Below, one piece after another: positions 36,478 to 45,782 of a stretch of 64,000 nt of DNA. Each line of letters opens with the position of its first letter. The first letter of the stretch is position 1. Under the pieces are notes generated by a model. That model saw only the letters and a list, made by a program, of their open reading frames with translations. It had not been told where the DNA came from and ran no database searches. The position numbers and the translations under genes were made by a program. Source of the stretch: Pseudonocardia sp. SCN 73-27 (lineage in GTDB: Bacteria > Actinomycetota > Actinomycetes > Mycobacteriales > Pseudonocardiaceae); contig MEGH01000002.1 in the NCBI GenBank assembly GCA_001725415.1, positions 62,001-126,000 on the forward strand, read 5' to 3'.

Positions 36478-37587
36478 ATGTCGGAGTGGACGGAGCATCA
36501 AGTGGTCAAGTCGTGGCTCTTCGAGATCTTCAGCTATCCCTACGATCCGGACCCCACGAAATTCGACCCGCAGCTGTGCAAGGAGCTGTACGACTGGAAG
36601 TTGGAATCGTGGGTCGCCGCCGAGGAACAGGGTTTCGACGGGGTCTTCTTCTCGGAGCACCACTTCACCCCCTACAGCATCAGCCCGTCGCCGAACCTCC
36701 TGGTGGCAACGCTCGCCCAGCGCACCAGCCGTATGAACATCGGTGTGATGGCGAACATCACGGCCTTCCACAACCCGCGCCGGCTCGCGGAGGAGGGGGC
36801 GATGCTCGACCACCTCACCGGCGGTCGGCTCGAGGTCGGCATGGGCCGCGGCGTGGACGAGCCCGAGTTCATCCGCGAGGGGGTGAGGATGGAGGAGACC
36901 CGGGCGCGGTTCGAGGAGTCGGTCGCGCTCATCCAAACCGCATGGACGGAGCCGACCTGGTCCTTCCACGGCGAGTTCTACAACTACGACAACGTCGGGA
37001 TCTGGCCGCGCCCGCTGCGCCCCGAGCTGCCGATCTGGGTCACCGCGTTGAGCCCGAACACCGTGGCATGGGCCGCGAAGAACAACTTCAGGTTCACCTC
37101 GGTGTTCTCGCCCACCGAGCAGATGCGGACGATCTTCGACGGCTACAGGAAGGCCGCCGCGGACGCCGGCCGGGAGGCGCAGCCGAGCGACATGGGCGTG
37201 TGCCGCAACGTGGTCATCGCCGATTCGGAGCAGGAGGCGCGCGACCTCGCCGAACCGGCGTTCGACGCGCTGTTCGCCGCGTTCAAGGAGGCCGCGGTGT
37301 TCCACGACCTCGACAACGTGCCCGCGGGCTACGAGCACTACCAGTCGTTCTTCCGGCCCTTCGCCGGCGACGACGTGTCCTTCGACGCCCTCGTCTCGAT
37401 CGGCGCGATCTGCGTCGGGACACCCGAGATCGTCCGCGACCAGATCGTGGACCAGATGGAGACCATCGGCTGCGGGAACTTCCTCAACTGGGGCTCCTTC
37501 GGCACCCTGACCAAGGAACAGACGATGCGCTCCTACCAACTGTTCGGCGAGCACGTGGTGCCGGTGCTGCGCCGGCTGAACGTCTGA
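36478..37587 (+). CDS. LLM class flavin-dependent monooxygenase
   Basis: A 369-residue luciferase-like protein. It shows FEIFSYPYDPDPTKFDP, GFDGVFFSEHHFTPYSISPS, MNIGVMANITAFHNPRR, LTGGRLEVGMGRG and WSFHGEFYNYDNV. It is the first gene of the extradiol operon, 2 bp before mhpB. By position it would hydroxylate or otherwise prepare an aromatic compound for ring cleavage. The ATG at 36478 is the family start; the frame is open upstream. Confidence 0.87.
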   Translation: MSEWTEHQVVKSWLFEIFSYPYDPDPTKFDPQLCKELYDWKLESWVAAEEQGFDGVFFSEHHFTPYSISPSPNLLVATLAQRTSRMNIGVMANITAFHNPRRLAEEGAMLDHLTGGRLEVGMGRGVDEPEFIREGVRMEETRARFEESVALIQTAWTEPTWSFHGEFYNYDNVGIWPRPLRPELPIWVTALSPNTVAWAAKNNFRFTSVFSPTEQMRTIFDGYRKAAADAGREAQPSDMGVCRNVVIADSEQEARDLAEPAFDALFAAFKEAAVFHDLDNVPAGYEHYQSFFRPFAGDDVSFDALVSIGAICVGTPEIVRDQIVDQMETIGCGNFLNWGSFGTLTKEQTMRSYQLFGEHVVPVLRRLNV

Positions 37588-37589
37588 CG

Positions 37590-38546
37590 ATGGCCTCCGA
37601 CCTCGCCCTCTGCTGCATGTCGCACTCGCCGCTGATGCACACCGCCGACCCGGGGGAGTCGGTGGCCCGTGCGGTGGCGGACGCGCTGCGCGGGGCCCGG
37701 GCGTTCGTCGACGCCTTCGACCCGGACCTGGTCGTGGTCTTCGGACCCGATCACTACCAAGGGTTCCGGTACGAGCTGATGCCGCCGTTCTGCGTCGGTA
37801 CCGCGGCGACCGCGATCGGGGACTACGGCACGAGCGAAGGCCCGCTCGACGTCCCGCAGGACCTCGCGGATGACCTGATCGCCCACCTCCTGAACGCCGA
37901 CCTCGACGTGGCGATGTCGGAGAAGATGGTCGTCGACCACGGGATCTCCCAGCCGCTGGAGGTCCTCCTCGGCTCCAGCGCGGCGCAGCCCGTCATCCCG
38001 GTGTTCCTGAACTCGGTCGCCGAGCCGCTGGGCCCGCTGCGGCGAGTCCGGCGACTCGGCCACGCGGTCGGGGAGTGGACAGCGCGCCTCGACCGGAGGG
38101 TCCTGTTCGTCGGCTCGGGAGGCCTGTCCCACGACGTGCCGATCCCGCGGCTGCGCGAGGCCCCCCCGGAGGCTGCCGCCTACCTGATCGACCGACGCCG
38201 CACCCCGGCCGAGCAGCAGGCCCGGGAGGAGCTGATCCATGAGGCGGGCCAGGCCTTCGCGCGCGGCGAGTCGCCGCTCATGGACCTGAACCCGGAGCTC
38301 GACCGCGAGCTCCTCGGACTGTTCGCGACGGGCGAGCTCGCGGCCTTCGACGAGCTCGACGTCGGATGGCTCGGCGAGCAGGGGGGCAGCTCCATCCACG
38401 AGGTCCGGTCCTGGATCGCCGCCCACGCGGCCCTGCGAACCGCGGGGCCGTATCGGACCGAGTCGACGTTCTACCAGCCGATTCGCGAGTGGATCATCGG
38501 CTTCGGGATCACCACCGCATCGTCAGGAGGAGAGGGAACGACATGA
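37590..38546 (+). CDS. mhpB: MhpB-like class III extradiol ring-cleavage dioxygenase
   Basis: A 318-residue Fe(II) dioxygenase of the LigB superfamily, matching the MhpB length (about 314). It has MSHSPLM (H12), VVFGPDHYQGF, the acid/base region MVVDHGISQPLEVL (H117) and SGGLSHDVPIPRL (second conserved His). MhpB cleaves 2,3-dihydroxyphenylpropionate at the meta position, and the real substrate here may be another alkylcatechol. The stop overlaps the next ATG (ATGA). The LLM gene upstream and C-C hydrolase downstream complete a meta pathway. Confidence 0.88.
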   Translation: MASDLALCCMSHSPLMHTADPGESVARAVADALRGARAFVDAFDPDLVVVFGPDHYQGFRYELMPPFCVGTAATAIGDYGTSEGPLDVPQDLADDLIAHLLNADLDVAMSEKMVVDHGISQPLEVLLGSSAAQPVIPVFLNSVAEPLGPLRRVRRLGHAVGEWTARLDRRVLFVGSGGLSHDVPIPRLREAPPEAAAYLIDRRRTPAEQQAREELIHEAGQAFARGESPLMDLNPELDRELLGLFATGELAAFDELDVGWLGEQGGSSIHEVRSWIAAHAALRTAGPYRTESTFYQPIREWIIGFGITTASSGGEGTT

Positions 38547-39283
38547 TCGAGAAGGAACTGGATGTGCAGACCGTGGGCGGGCCGATGGCCGTCGCGGTCC
38601 GCCACCCGGACGGTGCGGGACCGTATCCCGTCGTCGTCGTGTTCCACGACGGCCCGGGGCTGCGGCCGGATGTCTACGACGTCGCCGGCACCCTGGCCGA
38701 GGCCGGTTACTACGCCGTCCTGCCCGACCTCTACCACCGGATCGGACCCAGGATCGCCTTCGACCTGGCCGGCATCGGCCAGGGCCCCGGCTCCGCGGAG
38801 TTCGAACGCCTGATGGCGGCAGTCGGCTCGCTCGACGACGACGTGGTGCTCGCCGACGTGACCGCCCTGCTCGACGCCGTCGCCGAGGATCCGGCCGCCC
38901 GCCGCGGGACCAAGGGCGCCGTGGGGTTCTGCGTGGGCGCACGGCTCACCTTCCGCCTGCTCGCCGCCCGGCCCTATGAGTTCACCGCCGGCGCGACGAT
39001 GCACCCGTCGTTCTGCGTGACCGACGAACCGGACTCACCGCACCTGAGCGTCGGCTCGCTCGGAGCCGAGCTGTTCGTGGCGTTCGGCGCCGCCGACACG
39101 CTCGCCCCGCTGGAGGTGAACAAGCCGCTGCGGGACGAGCTGGCCAGGGCGAACGCGACCGTCGAGATCTACGACGGCGCCGACCACGGCTTCATGTTCC
39201 CCGGCCTCCCGGCCTACGACGAGCACGGCGCGACGACGTCCTGGACGAGGATCCGCGAGCTGTTCGGGCGGGCGCTCGCGTGA
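38543..39283 (+). CDS. Dienelactone hydrolase family protein
   Basis: A 246-residue alpha/beta hydrolase of the DLH family. The nucleophile is Cys130 in GFCVGARL, the acid is in FGAADTLAPLE and the His in GADHGFMF, giving the Cys-Asp-His triad of the family. The ATG overlaps the mhpB stop, and its own stop overlaps the next GTG. A DLH gene between an extradiol enzyme and a C-C hydrolase is uncommon; it may act on a lactone side product. Confidence 0.9.
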   Translation: MIEKELDVQTVGGPMAVAVRHPDGAGPYPVVVVFHDGPGLRPDVYDVAGTLAEAGYYAVLPDLYHRIGPRIAFDLAGIGQGPGSAEFERLMAAVGSLDDDVVLADVTALLDAVAEDPAARRGTKGAVGFCVGARLTFRLLAARPYEFTAGATMHPSFCVTDEPDSPHLSVGSLGAELFVAFGAADTLAPLEVNKPLRDELARANATVEIYDGADHGFMFPGLPAYDEHGATTSWTRIRELFGRALA

Positions 39284-40092
39284 GGACCGACGTGCTCGTG
39301 AGCGGCCCGGACACCACCCGCTTGGCGACGACGGGCGCACCGGACGGCCCGCCGGTGTTGTTCCTGCACGGCACCGGACCCGGAGCGACCGGGGCGCTGA
39401 GCTTTGCGCCGATCCTCCCTGCCCTCGGCGGGTTCCGTTGCCTCGTCCCCGACCTCGTCGGGTTCGGGAACAGCGGCCATCCGCAGGACGTGCCCGCCGG
39501 GCCCGGCCCCTGGTTCGCCCGGCGGGTGGACGCCGCGCTCGCGCTGCTCGACACGCTCGGCCTGGATCGCGTGCACCTCGTCGGCCACTCCTACGGCGCC
39601 CGGGTGGCGCTGGAGATGACCCTCCGGGTCCCCGACCGCATCTGCCGGGTCGTGTTGCTGGCCGCCGGCGGCACCCCGGTCAAGGCGAACCTGACAACCT
39701 TGACCGGCTTCTACGGCAATCCGGACGAGGCGGGCATGCGCGCCCTGGTCGATGCCCAGCTCTCCCGTCCGGTGCCCGGCATCGAGCGCTACGTCACCGA
39801 GCGGCTGGCCACCGCCGTCCGACCCGAGGTCAGGCGATCGTTCCAGGCGGCGATGGGGGGCGGTGACCCGATGCCGACCTACGACGAGACGGTGCTCCCC
39901 GACATTTCGCACGCCGTTCTGGCGGTGCACGGAAAGAACGACGCGACGATCTCCGCGAGCGCGTCGCTGTTCCTCGCCGAATACCTTCGCCGCGGTGAAC
40001 TGCACCTGTTCGCGGGCTGCGGGCACCTCCTGCAGTACGAGGTCCCGACACGGCTCGGCTCCCTCGTCCACGACTTCCTGGCTGAGCCGTGA
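39280..40092 (+). CDS. MhpC/BphD-like alpha/beta hydrolase (C-C bond hydrolase)
   Basis: A 270-residue hydrolase. The oxyanion segment HGTGPGATGALSF (34-46) is typical of meta-cleavage-product hydrolases. The nucleophile elbow is VGHSYG, the acid is in HGKNDATISAS and the His in GCGHLLQYE. It starts at GTG overlapping the DLH stop. It would hydrolyse the ring-fission product of the mhpB-like enzyme. No downstream hydratase or aldolase follows here; those steps could be supplied by the cluster at 52-59 kb. Confidence 0.87.
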   Translation: MRTDVLVSGPDTTRLATTGAPDGPPVLFLHGTGPGATGALSFAPILPALGGFRCLVPDLVGFGNSGHPQDVPAGPGPWFARRVDAALALLDTLGLDRVHLVGHSYGARVALEMTLRVPDRICRVVLLAAGGTPVKANLTTLTGFYGNPDEAGMRALVDAQLSRPVPGIERYVTERLATAVRPEVRRSFQAAMGGGDPMPTYDETVLPDISHAVLAVHGKNDATISASASLFLAEYLRRGELHLFAGCGHLLQYEVPTRLGSLVHDFLAEP

Positions 40093-40363
40093 CCGCGACC
40101 CGAGTACCGGCCGCGATCCTCGACCCCGGGACCTCACCGACGACCCGGTGCTCGAACCCCGCGCCGTCGTCGGCCGCCGTAGATCGTGTCGGGAGCGACT
40201 TGATCGTCCCGGTGGCGACGCCCCGATCTTCGATCCGCGGATCGTCCTTCGTGCACATGGGTGTCACTGGGCTCGGCTCGATGTGCGCGTGGGCGTCGAG
40301 TGTGACGGTCGTACGGGCGCGACCTCCTGGCGCGGATTCCTCGGCGTCGTGAGGTGTGCGAAG
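40093..40363. other. Intergenic between convergent genes
   Basis: Region of 271 bp between the hydrolase and the TetR gene. A short + frame starting at GTG 40089 overlaps the hydrolase stop but has no recognised features. Confidence 0.55.
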
Positions 40364-41020
40364 TCAGGTCGTCGAGGCTTGACAGCGGGCGTCCTTGAGA
40401 AGCACTTCTGCTGCTTCGCGAGCTCGGGCAGCAGCCTGGTCGTCGTTCTCGATGAAAGCGGTGATGATCGCGCCCTCCATCAGCAGCATCAGGTGTGCCG
40501 AGAGGGATTGACAACGCTCGGGCGGCACGTCGGAGATCGTGGCGAGGTCGTGAAGCCACTTCCGGGTCTTGCCCTTGTGTCGTAGGACGGCGATCTGGGC
40601 GTCCGGCATGGTCGATCCGACTTCAACAGAAGCGTTCTGGTAGGCGCAACCACGGAATATCGAGCTCTTGAACCACAGGTCGAGGACGTCGAACGGGGCA
40701 AGGGCGGGCACGACTCCCTGATCGACGTACTCCGCGAGGCGACGTTCGAACCAGCTGAAGTGGCTCGCCTCGACCCTGTTCAGGGCGGCGCCGACCAGCG
40801 CTTCCTTGGAGTTGAAGTGTGCGTAGAGAGTCGGTTTGGTGACCCCGACGTGGGCGGCGACGTCTTCCATCGACACGGTCGCGATGCCGTGTCGATAGAA
40901 GAAGTCGGCCGCTTTGATCAGGATCCGTTCCCGGGTCTCCTCGCGGCGTCGGTTGCGGGCCGCGTAGTTCGGCGTCGCTGTCTCGGCCTGTCCGGAGCTG
41001 GTCGGATGGGATGCCATCAT
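40364..41020 (-). CDS. TetR family transcriptional regulator
   Basis: A 218-residue repressor. The HTH is at about 27-75 (ETRERILIKAADFFYRHGIA, VAAHVGVTKPTLYAHFNSKE), and the C-terminal ligand domain contains FRGCAYQNASVEVG (a frequent TetR C-terminal motif with a Cys). It is the last gene of the - strand operon with an alcohol dehydrogenase and two acyl-CoA-synthetase-like genes. The mirrored palindromes at 45215 and 45553 are its likely operators. ATG at 41020 or 41017. Confidence 0.93.
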   Translation of the reverse strand: MMASHPTSSGQAETATPNYAARNRRREETRERILIKAADFFYRHGIATVSMEDVAAHVGVTKPTLYAHFNSKEALVGAALNRVEASHFSWFERRLAEYVDQGVVPALAPFDVLDLWFKSSIFRGCAYQNASVEVGSTMPDAQIAVLRHKGKTRKWLHDLATISDVPPERCQSLSAHLMLLMEGAIITAFIENDDQAAARAREAAEVLLKDARCQASTT

Positions 41021-41024
41021 GCCT

Positions 41025-42431
41025 CTAGTGCGGTGTCGTCGTCTGGGAGTTCACGCGGTGTCGGATGACGCGAGGGACCTTGTACTTCGCCAATCGCTCG
41101 GCGAGCTGTGAACGGAACTCCGAGTCCGACGGGGGAACGGTGCCGACTGCCCAGTCTACGGTCGCAGCGACGGCTTGGCCCCGGCGTGGGTCCGGCTCGC
41201 CCTGCACGTCCGCCGCAACGGCGGCCGGATACGTCGCCAGGATCGCCGCGACGACCTCGTCGGGGTAGACGTGGAAAGAACCGGTGTTGATCATTCCGTC
41301 GACCCGCCCGTGCAGCCTCAGGTAGCCCTGCTCGTCGATGGACGCGACATCGCCGAGGGAGCACCAGCCGTCGGGATCGCGGAACGACGGTGACACGCAC
41401 CCGCTGCGCACCCGCAGCTCGTGGCGTCCGTCCCCGACCGCGCGCAGATCGACGTCGACGCCGTCGACGACACGGCCGCAGCTGGTCGCCAGTGTGTCGT
41501 CGCCGGCGCCGATGCGTGCATGGTCGTGACCGTCGAGGACGGTGATCGGCCAGCCGCCCTCGAAGCGCCCGTAGAGCTGTGTGAACCGCGGACCGAAGGT
41601 TCTGATCGCTGTCCGCATCTCCTCGAGCGGGAACGGTGCGCCGCCGTAAAGCACGTGCACCCGCCAGTCCGACGCACCGTCGGGGGCCTTCTCCGCGAGC
41701 CGGGTGATCATGCCGGGGACCATGAAGGTGGCGCTGACGCCGAAACGGGCAGCGGCGTCGAGAACCGCGCTCGGGTCGAAGCTGCGCAGGATCACCTGCG
41801 GCCAGCCGGCCTCGAGGAACGGGAAGGTGCCGACCAGGCTCGTCCCATACATCATCTGCTGCACGGTGAGGTAGCAGCGGGGCTGATCGACCAGGCCGTA
41901 CACGCCCGATCTCCACAGCCGTCCCGCAAGGGCCATGTGGGCGGCCCAGTTGCCGTAGGAGATCGGGATCGCCAACAGGCCCTGTGCCGTCACGCTTCGC
42001 ACGATCTGGCACGCAGTGTCGTCGGCTTCGACGTCGACCAGGTCGGTGTGGGGTGCGTCGACCTCCCACAGCTTCGTCGACAGCACGAGCTCGTCTGCTC
42101 CGGAACCGGCGTGCTCGGCGTCGACCACGACCGCGTCGAGCGCGGCGGCCTCGCGGATTGCGTTCGCCTCGGCCGCCGGCGCGCCAGGGTCGATCGGGAC
42201 CCGGGTGAGACCGGCACGCTCGGCGGCGAGATGGGCGACGAGGGTCTCCGCGGAGTTCCAGGCCTGGATCCCGACCCGGCCGCCGAGCCCGGCCCGACCT
42301 CGGAGCTCCGTCGACAGCCACGCAACGGCGGCATCGAGCTCTGCACCGTAGCGCCACGTGTCGCCATCGTGGACGAGCGGATCGTCCGCTGCAGCCGCCA
42401 GGGCGTTGGCGATCCGTCTACCCGCGATCAC
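41025..42431 (-). CDS. Atypical AMP-binding superfamily protein (acyl-CoA-synthetase-like)
   Basis: A 468-residue member of the adenylate-forming superfamily. It shows VHVLYGGAPFPLEEM, and near the C terminus WCSLGDVASIDEQGYLRLHG and RVDGMINTGSFHVYPDEV. The P-loop SGTTGxPK is absent (the region reads TAQGLLAIPISYGNW). The YGxTE motif is replaced by YGRFEGG, and the C terminus ends AKYKVPRVIRHRVNSQTTTP without the adenylation lysine. It may be inactive in adenylation, or a partner of the full enzyme upstream, with which it overlaps (GTGA at 42431). Confidence 0.8.
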   Translation of the reverse strand: MIAGRRIANALAAAADDPLVHDGDTWRYGAELDAAVAWLSTELRGRAGLGGRVGIQAWNSAETLVAHLAAERAGLTRVPIDPGAPAAEANAIREAAALDAVVVDAEHAGSGADELVLSTKLWEVDAPHTDLVDVEADDTACQIVRSVTAQGLLAIPISYGNWAAHMALAGRLWRSGVYGLVDQPRCYLTVQQMMYGTSLVGTFPFLEAGWPQVILRSFDPSAVLDAAARFGVSATFMVPGMITRLAEKAPDGASDWRVHVLYGGAPFPLEEMRTAIRTFGPRFTQLYGRFEGGWPITVLDGHDHARIGAGDDTLATSCGRVVDGVDVDLRAVGDGRHELRVRSGCVSPSFRDPDGWCSLGDVASIDEQGYLRLHGRVDGMINTGSFHVYPDEVVAAILATYPAAVAADVQGEPDPRRGQAVAATVDWAVGTVPPSDSEFRSQLAERLAKYKVPRVIRHRVNSQTTTPH

Positions 42432-44005
42432 GACGAGACTCCTTGCAGACGTTCGCGCAGGACCGCGCGTTGGACCTTCGCTCCGCCCAGCACCGTCGGG
42501 AGCTCCTCGACGACCACGACACGGTGCGGCGCCTGCTCGTCGGGCAAGGCAGCACACGCGGCGGTGTGGATCGCGTTGATCGTGTCCTCGGTGGCGGGCA
42601 GACCCGGCTTGAGCAGCACCGCCCCGACGATCCTGGTGCCGGCCTCGTCCTCGATCCCGACCACACCGCAGTTGGCGACGGTGTCGTGGCTGAGCAGCGC
42701 GGCCTCGACCATGTGCGGGTAGACGGCTGTGCCGTCGGCCAGGCGGATCGTGTCGCCGGCGCGGTCGGCGTAGAAGAGGAACCCGTCGTCGTCGATGTGC
42801 CCGACGTCGCCGCTGCGGAACCAGTCGCCGGGGAAGTACGAGTCCGTGCTCAGCTCGGGCATTCCCCAGTATGTGCCCTGCGACATCGGGCTGCGGACGA
42901 CGATCTCGCCCACCTCGCCGCGTGGTAGCCGGTTGCCGTCGGGGTCCATCACGGCGATCTCGAGGTTCGGTGCGGCGGGGCGCCCGACGCTGCCGAGCCT
43001 CGGCGGGGATGCGGCAACGTCGCTGGGCAGGAGCCGGGTCGTCACCGCGCCCTGTTCGCTGGAACCGAATCCGTGTGCCCACACCGGCCCGAGCAAGCGG
43101 CCGGTGCGCTCCAGCAGGTCCGGGGTCCCGAAGAACACCACCACGCGGTCGAGCGCGCTGTCGATACCGCCGCGAGCATCGATCACGTCGAGCAGGGGTG
43201 ACAGGAGTGGGCCCGGCGCGAAAGTGCCGGTCACCCCCTCGGAAAGGATCGTGTCGACGACGGCGTCGGCGTCGAAAGGGTCGTCGGCCACCAGCACGGT
43301 GCGTGCCCCGCGGATCAGGTAGGGGTAGAGGGTCTGGAAGCCCGTGGCCCACTGCAATGGATGAAAGTGCAGGTTGACGTCATCGGGCCCGATCGCCGGC
43401 GCAGTGTCGAAGGTGTCGAGGTGCGTGGCGTTATGACTGATCACCGCCACCCAGGAACGGTAGGTCTTGATCCAGGGCTTCGACATTCCCGTGGTCCCCG
43501 ACGTCAGTTGCAGGAAGCACGGGTCGTCCTCGTCGACCTCCAGGTAGGGGTCGGCGGGTGTGCCCTTGCGGGCGACATCGGCGTAGGGGATCGCCCACTC
43601 GGGGCACCCGTCGCCGATCGCGACGAACGTCCGCACGGTCGTGAACTCGTGCCGGTGTGGGGCGAGTCCCTCGGTGAACGCTGTGTCGAAGATCAGAACC
43701 GTCGCCTCGACGTGGTTGAGAAGCGCGATGTGATCACTCCACGGGTTGTGCGAGTGGAGCGCCACCCGCACCAGTGCGAACTTCTCGCAGGCCAGCCAGG
43801 TCTGGACGACCTCGGGTCGGTTCTTCGACAGCAGCGCGACGCGATCACCGCGCTGGGCTCCCAGCGTGGCCAGCCCGGACCCGACGGTGTTGGCCGATGC
43901 GTTGAGGTCCCGGAACGACGTGTGTCGGCCGTCGAAGGTCAACGCCGGACGATCACCGAACTGCTCGGCGGCTTGGCGGATCAGTAGTCCTGCTTCGTAC
44001 TTCAT
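42428..44005 (-). CDS. Acyl-CoA synthetase (AMP-forming)
   Basis: A 525-residue adenylate-forming ligase that makes an acyl-CoA from an acid, ATP and CoA. The P-loop TSGTTGMSKP is at 168-177, HGFGSSEQGAV gives the A5 motif, WFRSGDVGHIDDDGFLFYAD the A7/A8 hinge, and GGAKVQRAVLRERL the end with a plausible catalytic Lys. It lies between the alcohol dehydrogenase (23 bp) and its degenerate paralogue (4-bp overlap). The substrate is probably an aryl or medium-chain acid. Confidence 0.9.
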   Translation of the reverse strand: MKYEAGLLIRQAAEQFGDRPALTFDGRHTSFRDLNASANTVGSGLATLGAQRGDRVALLSKNRPEVVQTWLACEKFALVRVALHSHNPWSDHIALLNHVEATVLIFDTAFTEGLAPHRHEFTTVRTFVAIGDGCPEWAIPYADVARKGTPADPYLEVDEDDPCFLQLTSGTTGMSKPWIKTYRSWVAVISHNATHLDTFDTAPAIGPDDVNLHFHPLQWATGFQTLYPYLIRGARTVLVADDPFDADAVVDTILSEGVTGTFAPGPLLSPLLDVIDARGGIDSALDRVVVFFGTPDLLERTGRLLGPVWAHGFGSSEQGAVTTRLLPSDVAASPPRLGSVGRPAAPNLEIAVMDPDGNRLPRGEVGEIVVRSPMSQGTYWGMPELSTDSYFPGDWFRSGDVGHIDDDGFLFYADRAGDTIRLADGTAVYPHMVEAALLSHDTVANCGVVGIEDEAGTRIVGAVLLKPGLPATEDTINAIHTAACAALPDEQAPHRVVVVEELPTVLGGAKVQRAVLRERLQGVSS

Positions 44006-44028
44006 GGTCCGTCCTCTCGGGCGCCGGG

Positions 44029-45087
44029 TCAGGGATGAACGATGATCTTGATGTGCTGGTCCTTGTCACGCATCAACTCTTCGAAACCCTTCTCGACCAC
44101 GTCCTCGAGGGAGGTCCGGGCAGTGATCATGTCAGCGGGCTTGATGCGCCCGTCGTTGAGCGCAGCGATGACGCTGGGGTGCACATTCGCGAAGCCGAGC
44201 GTTGACGCGAGTTTCTTGCCACCGGTGACGAGCGTGTTGATGTCGATGCTCACCGGAGCCTCCCAGATCGCCACGTTGAACGCGGTTCCCTTCGGGCGCA
44301 CTGCGGCGATGCAGGTGGCGATCGTCGCCGGGAGTCCGGAGGCGTCGAAGGAGACGTGCGCCCCGAGCCCGTCGGTCGCGGACCTGACCTCCGCGGTGAC
44401 GTCGTCGACGGTCGGATCGAACACCGCGTCGGCACCGAACGCCAGCGCCTGTCGTTTCCGTGCGTCGGCGATCTCGCTGATTCCGACCCAACGTGCCCCG
44501 CTGGCCTTGAGTGAGAGCAGGAGTGCCAGCCCGATCGGCCCGGCCCCTGCGATGAGGACACTCTGCCCCGGCTGGTACCCCGAATCGATCATCGCCTGCC
44601 ATGCGACAACCAACGGATCGATGAGCACGCCGACGTCGGTGGGCACTGAAGGTGGCAGAACGTAGAGGTTGCGGGCGTCGATCACGGCGTACTCGGCGAG
44701 CCCGCCGCCCCATCCCGACAGGCCGTAGAAGCCGCCGCTCGAGCAGAGGTTGTACGACCCGTGCCGGCACTGGTGACAGGTGTTGTCCCGGATGTTCGGC
44801 TCGACGATCACCGGGTCGCCGACGTCGAAGCCGGTCACGCCCTGGCCGATCTCGGCAACCCGACCGGTGAACTCGTGACCCATCACCACGGGCATCGTCT
44901 CGCCCGTGAGCGGATGCGGCGAGCCCGCCGGCGGAATCAGGATCGGGCCGCCCTGGTACTCGTGCAGGTCGGTACCGCAGATTCCGCACCATTCCACCTT
45001 GATCTTGACGAGACCTGGGCCCACCTCCGGCTCCGGCACGTCGTCGATCCGAAGATCGCCCTTCCCGTGGAAACGCAGTGCTCGCAT
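44029..45087 (-). CDS. Zinc-dependent alcohol dehydrogenase, butanediol-dehydrogenase-like
   Basis: A 352-residue MDR dehydrogenase. The catalytic zinc residues are in CGICGTD (C34/C37) and GHE (H71, E72). The structural zinc segment NTCHQCRHGSYNLC shows three cysteines (C104, C107, C115) where four are usual, as in several butanediol dehydrogenases. The NAD loop is IAGAGPIGLAL. The ATG at 45087 follows GAGAGGG by seven bases; the ATG at 45102 lies too close to that site. It is the first gene behind the - strand promoter at 45256. Confidence 0.92.
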   Translation of the reverse strand: MRALRFHGKGDLRIDDVPEPEVGPGLVKIKVEWCGICGTDLHEYQGGPILIPPAGSPHPLTGETMPVVMGHEFTGRVAEIGQGVTGFDVGDPVIVEPNIRDNTCHQCRHGSYNLCSSGGFYGLSGWGGGLAEYAVIDARNLYVLPPSVPTDVGVLIDPLVVAWQAMIDSGYQPGQSVLIAGAGPIGLALLLSLKASGARWVGISEIADARKRQALAFGADAVFDPTVDDVTAEVRSATDGLGAHVSFDASGLPATIATCIAAVRPKGTAFNVAIWEAPVSIDINTLVTGGKKLASTLGFANVHPSVIAALNDGRIKPADMITARTSLEDVVEKGFEELMRDKDQHIKIIVHP

Positions 45088-45206
45088 GTAACGCCCTCTC
45101 ATTGGCAGGCGGGAATGAGGTCACACAGAACTGGCGGTGACCGAGAACGACGACGCGTGGAGGACCGGCGCCCGCACCCGCTGCGACGCGCGGCGCCGAC
45201 CAGCGG

Positions 45207-45256
45207 CAGTGGCTTTACTGGATGGGTAAGCTACCGCAGCATTCGATGATGTCAAG
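45207..45256 (-). promoter_or_regulatory. Promoter and palindromic operator of the alcohol dehydrogenase operon
   Basis: On the - strand, TTGACA (45256-45251), 16 bp, then TAGCTT (45234-45229) form a good sigma70-like promoter aimed at the dehydrogenase. Overlapping the -10 and start region is TTAC-TGGATGG-GTAA (45215-45229), a 4+7+4 dyad. The block 45207-45253 is repeated in inverted orientation at 45529-45575. A TetR site is the likely meaning. Confidence 0.7.
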
Positions 45257-45526
45257 ACTCGCGAACCGGCGATGCCGTGGAGTTCCTTGCGCAGCTGACC
45301 GCGTCCGTTCTGGTGACGGCAGTGACGGCAGTGACGGCCCTTCGGCCGGGCGGATGGCTGGAGGTGAAGTGGGTGCAGTCGGCCGGCGTCGTGGCGGGAC
45401 CTCCCTCGAAGCACAGGCGCGCGGCAAGCTCGGTGTCCGCTCAGTCGGGTCTGGTCTGCGCCACTGACCAGGGGGGATCATGTCGGATACGCGTGTGTAC
45501 GCGTCACCGTCCCGCCGGCCCCAGGC

Positions 45527-45575
45527 TTGACATCGAATGCTCGCCCGGTAACTTACCGACACGGTAAAGCCACTG
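45527..45575 (+). promoter_or_regulatory. Mirrored promoter and operator facing the DUF1097 gene
   Basis: TTGACA (45527-45532), 16 bp, TAACTT (45549-45554), with TTACCG-ACA-CGGTAA (45553-45567), a perfect 6-bp inverted repeat, overlapping the -10. The block is an imperfect inverted copy of 45207-45253. It points to the DUF1097 gene, 208 bp downstream. The 275 bp between the two copies contain no gene. Confidence 0.7.
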
Positions 45576-45782
45576 ATGCATCGGTGACCCGACGCCGGTC
45601 ACCGTAGTCAGGACCGACTCCGGACAACTTCCGGGCAGTGTCCCGACTTCGAGACGCAACCTCGCGCGGCTGTCAGGCCGCGGCCACATTCGAGCCTCGC
45701 CGCACAGGTGCCGCCGAGGGGCCGTCGCGTCCTCTCCCGCCCAGATCATGCAATGGCACCCACCGGCACACAGGAGAACATC

